Source: Alphaproteobacteria bacterium (lineage in GTDB: Bacteria; Pseudomonadota; Alphaproteobacteria; Sphingomonadales; Sphingomonadaceae). Taken from it: DNA of 6,290 nucleotides. Location: contig VBAE01000065.1 of NCBI GenBank assembly GCA_005882415.1, forward strand, positions 1-6,290. The letters run 5' to 3'. The translations under genes and the position numbers were made by a program. Below, piece after piece: positions 1 to 5,599 of this stretch. Below the pieces are notes generated by a model. It did not search any database. It had not been told where the DNA came from and saw only the letters and a list, made by a program, of their open reading frames with translations. The first letter of the stretch is position 1, and every line of letters starts with the position of its first letter.

Positions 1-1
1 C

Positions 2-502
2 AAGGATGCGGACGGCTTCGGCTATGCGGTCTACGAGGCCTCGCTCCACCGGAGCAGCGGCAAGAGCACCCATGTCGTCTTCACCGGCCAGGTCTATGCC
101 CTCCAGCGCCGCCCCCACCCGGGCCAGGGCGTTACGGTGGTGGTGCCCGACAAGGGCCTGTTCAACTTCTGGAAGCCCGCCAAGGGGATGGAGCGGGTGC
201 CGGTGCCCAGCGACGAGGCATTCGAGAAAGCGTTCGAAGCCTATAGCGAGGACCGGATGGCGGCGAGCAGCCTCCTCTTCGACAGCAGCCTGCGGGCGCT
301 GATGCTCGACCTGAGGAAGACGGGCCATGTCTGGCTCTATGGCGGCCCGGAGGAAGCGCTCCTCGCCGTCGCCGGCAAGAACCGCTTCGAACCCGGCAGC
401 ATGTTCCGCTCCAAAGGCGGCGAGGAAAGGGCGCGGACGATGTTCGACGATGTCTGCGCGGCGCTGAACACGCTGGACGCGTTCAAGGCGCGGCTGGGTT
501 AA
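2..502 (+). CDS. DUF3137 family protein, 3' part only
   Basis: The reading frame is open from the left edge to a TAA at 500-502, giving 166 visible residues; the start lies outside the window. The pattern matches the C-terminal half of DUF3137 proteins: a strand motif FTGQVYAL at about residues 27-34, a second strand block TVVVPDKGLFNF at 45-56, then the hallmark segment DEAFEKAFEAYSEDRMAASSLL at about 71-92 (FEKxFEAYSxD), followed by helices ending in ARLG. No signal peptide or membrane segment is visible in this part. In the family, membrane helices, where present, lie in the missing N-terminal part. The molecular function of DUF3137 is not known and the sequence does not reveal one. The gene converges on gltA and is separated from it by the hairpin repeat region. 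The GTG at 137 could be called as a start, but the matching sequence continues upstream of it, so I treat the gene as truncated by the window. The family call is from recognition and is fairly secure. Confidence 0.75.
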   Translation, partial: KDADGFGYAVYEASLHRSSGKSTHVVFTGQVYALQRRPHPGQGVTVVVPDKGLFNFWKPAKGMERVPVPSDEAFEKAFEAYSEDRMAASSLLFDSSLRALMLDLRKTGHVWLYGGPEEALLAVAGKNRFEPGSMFRSKGGEERARTMFDDVCAALNTLDAFKARLG

Positions 503-532
503 ACGGTCACTGCGAAGGAGGACCGCCGCCTT

Positions 533-601
533 CTGCCTCCCCGCGAGCGGCAGCTCGGGGGGAGGGGGACCACCCGAAGGGTGGTGGAGGGGTGACAAGG
601 C
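533..601 (-). repeat. Two-hairpin REP-like repeat, copy A
   Basis: This copy folds into two adjacent hairpins. The first (536-565) has a 12-bp stem with one G-G mismatch and a 6-nt loop at 548-553. The second (569-585) pairs ACCACCC with GGGTGGT around a GAA loop. On the minus strand the copy begins gccttgtcacccctccacca and ends ggggaggcag. Both segments are shared exactly with copy B on the plus strand, as is the block ggtccccctcccc. It lies between the 3' ends of two convergent genes. Repeats with a CCCCTCCACCA..TTCG..TGGTCCCC core are, from memory, common between genes in sphingomonad-like genomes; copy number was not checked. Confidence 0.8.
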
Positions 602-641
602 TCGGTGTCGGAGATTCCCGCGCTGGACGGCGGAGCCTTCT

Positions 642-702
642 GCCTTGTCACCCCTCCACCAGCTTCGCTGGTCCCCCTCCCCATCTGGCGATGGGGAGGC
701 AG
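642..702 (+). repeat. Two-hairpin REP-like repeat, copy B (inverted partner of A)
   Basis: This copy has the same architecture as copy A but the opposite orientation. A hairpin at 658-672 pairs ACCAGC with GCTGGT around TTC. A second at 676-699 pairs CCTCCCCAT with ATGGGGAGG around a 6-nt loop at 685-690. The outer and linker arms are identical to the reverse complement of copy A: 642-661 with 582-601, 670-682 with 559-571, and 693-702 with 533-542. The hairpin tips differ between copies, yet each remains self-complementary. The copy ends 4 bp from the gltA stop codon. Confidence 0.8.
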
Positions 703-706
703 CTAC

Positions 707-1993
707 TCAGCGCTCCCCAACCGCCACGTAATCGCGCTGGTTCGCGCCGGTGTAGAGCTGGCGCGGGCGGCCGATCTTCTGCTCCGGGTCGGAGATCATC
801 TCGTTCCACTGGGCGACCCAGCCCACCGTCCGCGCCAGGGCGAAGAGGGCGGTGAACATCGAGGTGGGGAAGCCGATCGCGCTCAGCACCACGCCCGAGT
901 AGAAGTCGACGTTCGGGTAGAGCTTCTTCTCGATGAAATATTCGTCGTTGAGGGCGATATGCTCGAGCTCGCGGGCGACGTCGAAGACGGGGTCGTTGAC
1001 GCCCAGCTCCTTCAGAACCTGCTCGGCGATCTTCTGCATCACCTTCGCGCGCGGATCGTAATTCTTGTAGACGCGGTGGCCGAAGCCCATGAGGCGGAAG
1101 GGGTCGTCCTTGTCCTTGGCGCGGGCGATGAATTCGGGGATCCGCTCGGGCCGGCCGATCTCGCGAAGCATGTTCAAGGCCGCCTCGTTGGCGCCGCCAT
1201 GGGCGGGGCCCCAGAGGCAGGCGATCCCGGCCGCGATGCAGGCGAAGGGGTTGGCTCCGCTCGATCCGGCGAGGCGGACGGTCGAGGTCGAGGCGTTCTG
1301 CTCATGGTCGGCGTGGAGGATGAAGATGGTCCGCATCGCCTGCTCGACCACCGGGTTCACCTCATAAGGCTCCGCGGGCACGCCGAAGGTCATGCGCAGG
1401 AAGTTGCCGGTGTAGGTCAGGTTGTTCTGGGGATACATGAACGGCTGGCCGATCGTGTACTTATACGCCATCGCGGCGATGGTGGGCATCTTGGCGATGA
1501 GGCGGTGCGAAGCGATCATCCGCTGCTTGGGATCGGTGATGTCGGTCGAATCGTGGTAGAATGCGGACAACGCCCCGACGATCCCGCACATCACCGCCAT
1601 CGGATGAGCGTCGCGCCGGAAGCCCCGCAGGAAGGTCGCCAGCTGCTCGTGCAGCATGGTGTGGCGCGAGATGGTGTAGGTGAACTTCGCCAGCTCCTCG
1701 CCGGTCGGAAGCTCGCCGTTCAGAAGCAGATAGGAGACCTCCATGAAGGTCGATTTCTCGGCGAGCTGGTCGATCGGATAGCCGCGGTGGAGGAGGATGC
1801 CGGCGTCGCCGTCGATATAGGTGATCGCGCTCTCGCAGGCCGCGGTCGAGGTGAAGCCGGGATCGTAGGTGAAGGCGCCGGTCTGGGCGTAGAGCTTGCG
1901 GATGTCGATGACGTCCGGGCCCACCGAGCCGCTTCGCACCGGGAAGTCATGCGCGTTGCCGCCGAGGGAGAGAGAGGCCGTGCCATCCGCCAT
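707..1993 (-). CDS. gltA: Citrate synthase (type II)
   Basis: This cytoplasmic enzyme condenses acetyl-CoA with oxaloacetate to citrate, the entry step of the TCA cycle. The protein has 428 residues, the usual length for the hexameric type II enzyme of Gram-negative bacteria. Family landmarks in order are: GPDVIDIRKLYAQTGAFTYDPGF near residues 25-47, YIDGDAGILLHRGYPID at 59-75, HADHEQNASTSTVR at 227-240, GPAHGGANEA at 262-271 with catalytic His265, GFGHRVYKNYDPRA at 303-316 with His306, and VDFYSG at 362-367 with catalytic Asp363. The C-terminal ARTVGW and GRPRQLYTG segments, which carry substrate-binding arginines, are also present. No active-site residue is missing. The ATG at 1991-1993 is chosen because an AAGGA lies 8 nt upstream and the protein then begins MADGTASLSL, a typical N-terminus. 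A longer in-frame start at 2068 would lie inside gltX and adds 25 unrelated residues. The gene follows gltX by 4 bp and is probably co-transcribed with it. The stop is TGA at 707-709. Confidence 0.97.
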   Translation of the reverse strand: MADGTASLSLGGNAHDFPVRSGSVGPDVIDIRKLYAQTGAFTYDPGFTSTAACESAITYIDGDAGILLHRGYPIDQLAEKSTFMEVSYLLLNGELPTGEELAKFTYTISRHTMLHEQLATFLRGFRRDAHPMAVMCGIVGALSAFYHDSTDITDPKQRMIASHRLIAKMPTIAAMAYKYTIGQPFMYPQNNLTYTGNFLRMTFGVPAEPYEVNPVVEQAMRTIFILHADHEQNASTSTVRLAGSSGANPFACIAAGIACLWGPAHGGANEAALNMLREIGRPERIPEFIARAKDKDDPFRLMGFGHRVYKNYDPRAKVMQKIAEQVLKELGVNDPVFDVARELEHIALNDEYFIEKKLYPNVDFYSGVVLSAIGFPTSMFTALFALARTVGWVAQWNEMISDPEQKIGRPRQLYTGANQRDYVAVGER

Positions 1994-1997
1994 AGTC

Positions 1998-3358
1998 TTA
2001 GTCCTTGCTAATCGTCCGGTCCGCGACCCGGGCGAGGCTTTCCTCGCGCCCGAGCAGGACCAGCACATCGAAAATACCCGGCGAGGTCGCCCGCCCGGTC
2101 AGCGCAGCCCGCAATGGCTGAGCGACCTGGCCGAGCTTGACGCCGGCGCCTTCCGCAACCTCCCTGACGGCCTGCTCCGTCGCCTCGGCAGTCCAGTGCG
2201 GCAGCGCCGACAGCCGGACATGGACGAGGGCGAGCAGGTCCGCCGCGCCCTCTAGCAAGGCGGCGGCCCTCTCGTCGAGGTCCAGCGGCCTTGCCCTGAA
2301 CAGGAAGGTCGCGCCCTCGGCGAGTTCGTTCAAATGTTTGGCGCGCGGTTTAAGCTCCGGCATCGCCCGGGTGAGGAGGGCGATTTCGGCCGTGTCGAGG
2401 CTTCGCCCGACCAGCGCCTCGATCCGCGGCGTGACGAGGCCGGCGAGGCGGCCGTCGGAGGCTTCGCGGATATAATGGCCGTTCAAATTCTCCAGCTTCT
2501 TCATGTCGAAGCGAGAGGGCGACTTGCCGACCCCGGAGAGGTCGAACCACTGGATCGCCTCCTCGCGCGAGATGGTCTCGGCGTCGCCATGGCCCCAGCC
2601 GAGGCGGAGCAGATAGTTCGCCACGGCTTCGGGGAGGAAGCCCATCTCGTGATAGTCCATCACGCCGGTGGCGCCGTGGCGCTTCGACATCTTGGCGCCG
2701 TCCTGGCCGTGGATCAGGGGGACATGGGCGTAAATGGGCTCCGGCCAGCCCATGGCGCGGACGATGACGAGCTGGCGGAAGGCGTTGTTCAAATGGTCGT
2801 CGCCGCGGATGACGTGGGTGACGCCCATGTCGTGATCGTCGACCACCACCGCCAGCATGTAGGTCGGGGTGCCGTCGGAGCGGAGCAGGATGAAGTCGTC
2901 CAATTCGGCATTCTGGACTGCGACCCGGCCCTGGACCCGGTCCTCGATCACCGTCTCGCCCTCGCGCGGGGCCTTGAGGCGGACGACGTAGGGTGCGTCG
3001 GGCGTGGCCGCGTCGGGTGCGCATGCTGGGTCATGTAGCAGCGATAGGCGTGGCCGGATTCGAGGAGGTCCATCGCCACCTGGGCGTGGCGCTCGATGAA
3101 GTGGGACTGGAAGTATGTCTCGCCGTCCCAGTCGAGCTCGAGCCAGCGCATCCCTTCCAAAATCGCGTCGATCGCGGGCTGGGTGGAGCGGGCGCGGTCG
3201 GTGTCCTCGATGCGCAGCAGGAACCGCCCGCCCATCCGGCGCGCGTAGAGCCAGTTGAACAAGGCGGTGCGCGCCCCGCCGATGTGCAGGAAGCCGGTCG
3301 GCGACGGCGCGAAGCGGGTCACGACCGGGCGGTCTTCTGCTGTTGCGCTCAAGCGCAT
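1998..3358 (-). pseudogene. gltX: Glutamyl-tRNA synthetase, disrupted by internal deletion and frameshift
   Basis: GltX charges tRNA(Glu) with glutamate in the cytoplasm, and in bacteria lacking GlnRS it may also misacylate tRNA(Gln). The N-terminal part (3358 to about 3026) reads MRLSATAEDR, then RFAPSPTGFLHIGGARTALFNWL (HIGH-type motif at residues 25-28), then RIEDTDRARS, and ends HAYRCYMTQ at residue 111. The remainder is in another frame from about 3014. It has PYVVRLKAPREGETV, ELDDFILLRSDGTPTYMLAVVVDDHDMGVTHVIRGDDHLNN, the KMSKR signature (2679-2693), and a normal anticodon-binding domain ending ADRTISKD with TAA at 1998-2000. Between MTQ and PYVV only about 11 residues are possible, where family members have roughly 30-35. 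The present length, 1361 bp, is not a multiple of three, which fits a net loss of 3n+1 bases. Read as written, translation ends at 2948-2950 after 136 residues. The ATG at 3356-3358 follows a GGAG; starts further upstream in the open frame run into comEC and are unlikely. The lesion could be real or an assembly error. Both flanks look well conserved, with no sign of decay. Confidence 0.9.
2002..2006 (-). promoter_or_regulatory. gltA ribosome binding site inside gltX 3' end
   Basis: On the minus strand AAGGA lies 8 nt before the gltA ATG. It is formed by the last two sense codons of gltX (Lys AAG, Asp GAC), and the gltX TAA (1998-2000) falls between this site and the gltA start. Ribosomes finishing gltX would therefore end on the gltA initiation region, which favours translational coupling. 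This site also supports the 1993 start over the longer one at 2068. Confidence 0.75.
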
Positions 3359-3377
3359 ATTCTCCAAGGATGGGCCG
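3359..3377. promoter_or_regulatory. 19-bp divergent gap with back-to-back ribosome binding sites
   Basis: Within this gap the plus strand carries AAGGA at 3366-3370, 7 nt before the comEC ATG. The minus strand carries GGAG (complement of 3362-3365), 3 nt before the gltX ATG. The two sites abut. There is no room for promoters, so each gene's promoter must lie within the start of the other gene's coding sequence. On the minus strand TATGCT (3410-3405) resembles a -10 element for gltX, but no good -35 partner is seen. No convincing plus-strand promoter for comEC was found. Confidence 0.6.
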
Positions 3378-5585
3378 ATGCCGACCGGTGACGCCGCCGC
3401 CCCTAGCATAGCGCATGGGCCGCTAGAAAGTGGCTTGGCGGCGCGTTTGCTCGGGGGGCTGCGCGGGGTGCCGCTCTGGGTGGAGCGGCGCCTCGATCTG
3501 GAGCGGGAGCAGCTTGCGCTGTGGCTGCCGGTCGGGCTCGGGCTGGGAGTGGCGGCGTGGTTCGCTTTGCCGGACCGGGCGGCGTGGATCGGGTTCCTGT
3601 TTTTGGCCTCGGGCGTGGCGGCGGGACTGGCTGCATTCGCGCCCGAGATGCGGGTGGGGCGGGCAGTGGCGGTGTTCGCGCTTGCCGCGGCGCTCGGCTG
3701 CTCGATCGCCTGGTGGCGGGCGGAGCGAGTCGCGGCGCCGGTGCTCCAGCGCGAGCAGCTCGGGAAGTTCGATGGGGTGGTCGAGTCGGTGCAGCCGCTT
3801 GCCGCGCAGGGGCTGGTGCGGGTGCTCGTGGCACCGGCGGCGGCGTCCGGGCTTCCGCCGAGGCTCAGGATCAATGTCGAGCAGGACAAGGTGCCGGCTG
3901 GACTGGCTCCGGGCGCGGCTTTGCGGCTTCGCGCCTGGCTAATGCCGCCGGCGCCGCCCGCCGTCCCCGGCGCCTATGATTTCGCCCGCGCGGCCTGGTT
4001 CCAGGGGATCGGCGGCACCGGCCGGGCGCTGGATGTCACAGTGACCGCTCCGCCGGGGCCGCAGGGCTGGCGCGCCCGCCTCGCCGACTGGCGCCAGCGC
4101 CTGTCCAGCCATATCCGCTCAAGCCTGGCAGGAGGGGAGGGCGGAATCGCCGCGGCCCTCGCCACAGGGGACCAAGGCGGAATTCCGGAGGAGGACGCGG
4201 AGGCGATGCGCCGCTCCGGCCTGGCGCATTTGCTCTCTGTGTCCGGGCTCCACCTCACCGCCGTGGTCGGCGCCGTGATGCTGCTGACGCTGAAGCTCCT
4301 CGCGCTCAGCCCGTCTCTCGCGCTCCGCTTCCGCCTCACCGTCATCGCCGCCGGGGCGGGGGCGTTTGCGGGGATCGCCTACACGCTCCTCACCGGCGCC
4401 GAGGTGCCGACCATCCGCTCCTGCATCGCGGCGGTGCTGATCCTGTTCGGGATCGCGATCGGCCGGGAGGCGCTGACCCTGAGGCTGGTCGCGGTGGGGG
4501 CGCTGATCGTCCTCCTGCTCTGGCCGGAATCGCTCGCGGGGCCGAGCTTCCAGATGAGCTTCGCCGCGATCACCGCCTTGGTCGCCCTGCACGAGCATCC
4601 GGGCCTTCGCGCCCGCCTGGCCGCGCGGGAGGAGGGGCTGGCCCAGAAAGCGGGGAGGGCGCTGCTCGCCCTCGTCCTGACCGGCCTCGCGGTCGAGGCT
4701 GCGTTGATCCCGATCGCCCTGTTCCACTTCCACCGCGCCGGCCTCTACGGCGCCGGGGCGAACATCGTTGCCATCCCGCTCACCACCTTCCTGGTCATGC
4801 CGCTCGAGGCGCTGGCGCTGCTCTTCGACCTGGTCGGCCTCGGCGCGCCCTTCTGGTGGCTAGCGGGCAAGGCGCTCGGCCTGCTCCTCGGCCTCGCCCA
4901 CGCCGCCGCCACCGCACCGGGCGCGGTCGCTCTGCTCCCGGCGATGCCGAGCGCCGCCTTCGCTTTGATGGTGGCGGGGGGCCTGTGGATCTGCCTCTGG
5001 CGAACGCGCTGGCGCCGGTGGGGGGCGGTTCCGATCTCGGTCGGGGCGCTATGGGCGCTGGCAGTGCCGGCGCCGGACCTGCTCGTCACCGGCGACGGCC
5101 GTCACCTCGCGCTGCGCACCACGGAGGGCGGCTACGCCATCCTCCGCTCCCGCGCCGGCGACTATGTCCGCGACACCCTCGCCGAGACAGCCGGCTCGGA
5201 CGAGGAGCTCACCGACCTCGAAACCCTGCCCGGTGCCGCGTGCAGCGACGACAGCTGCATCGCCGCACTCGCCGCGGGGGATCGCCACTGGCGCCTCCTC
5301 GCCACCCGCTCGACCCGCATGATCACGACCGCTGACCTGGTCCCGGCCTGCGGGCAAGCCGATATCGTCGTCTCCGAGCGGCGCCTCCCCGCCGCCTGCG
5401 CGCCCAAATGGCTGAAGGCGGACCGAGTCCTCCTCGCCCGAACCGGCGGCCTCGCCATCCGGCTGGGCGAGCAGCCCCAGGTGGAGACGGTGGCGAGCGC
5501 CACCGGCGGCCATCCCTGGTCGCAATTCCACGCCCTTGCGCCGAAGCCTTGGCGCGGCGACAAGCGCCGCCGCCCGCACCGCTGA
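3378..5585 (+). CDS. comEC: ComEC/Rec2 family DNA-uptake channel protein
   Basis: ComEC is the inner-membrane channel that carries single-stranded DNA into the cytoplasm during natural transformation. The predicted protein has 735 residues. Two hydrophobic helices lie at about 48-88 and another at about 95-112. They are followed by a soluble, OB-fold-like (DUF4131) stretch ending in the alphaproteobacterial signature GAYDFARAAWFQGIGGTGRA at 198-217. The competence domain opens with LATGDQGGIPEEDAEAMRRSGLAHLLSVSGLHLTAVVG at 261-298, a highly typical segment. Several membrane helices follow to about 565, including TGAEVPTIRSCIAA at 339-352 and the GPSFQMSFAA motif at 388-397. The C-terminal part (about 567-735) resembles the remnant metallo-beta-lactamase-like region of alphaproteobacterial ComEC and lacks an HxHxDH motif. 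The ATG at 3378 is preferred because of AAGGA 7 nt upstream; a longer frame from 3255 would overlap gltX. It diverges from gltX and is followed after 14 bp by a HAD gene. The presence of comEC alone does not prove the organism is competent. Confidence 0.93.
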   Translation: MPTGDAAAPSIAHGPLESGLAARLLGGLRGVPLWVERRLDLEREQLALWLPVGLGLGVAAWFALPDRAAWIGFLFLASGVAAGLAAFAPEMRVGRAVAVFALAAALGCSIAWWRAERVAAPVLQREQLGKFDGVVESVQPLAAQGLVRVLVAPAAASGLPPRLRINVEQDKVPAGLAPGAALRLRAWLMPPAPPAVPGAYDFARAAWFQGIGGTGRALDVTVTAPPGPQGWRARLADWRQRLSSHIRSSLAGGEGGIAAALATGDQGGIPEEDAEAMRRSGLAHLLSVSGLHLTAVVGAVMLLTLKLLALSPSLALRFRLTVIAAGAGAFAGIAYTLLTGAEVPTIRSCIAAVLILFGIAIGREALTLRLVAVGALIVLLLWPESLAGPSFQMSFAAITALVALHEHPGLRARLAAREEGLAQKAGRALLALVLTGLAVEAALIPIALFHFHRAGLYGAGANIVAIPLTTFLVMPLEALALLFDLVGLGAPFWWLAGKALGLLLGLAHAAATAPGAVALLPAMPSAAFALMVAGGLWICLWRTRWRRWGAVPISVGALWALAVPAPDLLVTGDGRHLALRTTEGGYAILRSRAGDYVRDTLAETAGSDEELTDLETLPGAACSDDSCIAALAAGDRHWRLLATRSTRMITTADLVPACGQADIVVSERRLPAACAPKWLKADRVLLARTGGLAIRLGEQPQVETVASATGGHPWSQFHALAPKPWRGDKRRRPHR

Positions 5586-5599
5586 GACCCCGCTCCCCC

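Larger units (their letters stand above)
533..702. terminator. Probable bidirectional transcription barrier between convergent genes
   Basis: Copies A and B together form an inverted repeat of about 170 bp with a 40-nt centre (602-641), so transcripts from either strand can fold strongly here. The position, between the DUF3137 stop at 502 and the gltA stop at 707, is where terminators for both genes are expected. Neither strand shows a T-run after a stem, so this is not a canonical Rho-independent terminator. RNA 3'-end protection or Rho-assisted termination is equally possible. The rest of 503-706 holds no plausible gene; I see only a weak 5-bp stem (504-508 with 521-525). Confidence 0.4.

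Noticed and set aside
504..525. Small stem CGGTC/GACCG after the DUF3137 stop as a terminator
   Set aside because: Only 5 bp with a 12-nt loop and no following T-run; too weak to call.
605..2011. Long plus-strand open frame (468 codons) opposite gltA
   Set aside because: It is antisense to an unmistakable citrate synthase. Long antisense frames are expected in GC-rich coding DNA, and its translation is compositionally odd with no recognisable motif.
3011..3034. Programmed ribosomal frameshift in gltX
   Set aside because: No slippery heptamer is apparent, GltX is not known to use frameshifting, and a shift alone would not restore the missing 20-25 residues.
3255..3283. Plus-strand promoter for comEC using TTGAAC at 3255-3260
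   Set aside because: At 17-bp spacing the -10 position reads GCCGAT, which is not a credible match.
3405..3433. Sigma70-like promoter for gltX (TATGCT at 3410-3405, minus strand)
   Set aside because: The -10 match is fair, but the hexamer at -35 spacing (CCACTT) is poor, so I do not list it as a separate promoter.
3359..3889. Minus-strand extension of the gltX N-terminal frame into comEC
   Set aside because: The extension is low-complexity Ala/Pro/Ser/Arg sequence opposite comEC. The well-placed ATG at 3358 with a Shine-Dalgarno sequence and an APSPTG motif soon after gives the normal GluRS N-terminus.
4119..4733. Minus-strand open frame opposite comEC rich in Glu, Arg, Gln and Gly
   Set aside because: Repetitive composition is typical of the antisense of a Leu/Ala-rich membrane protein, and comEC is clearly the real gene here.
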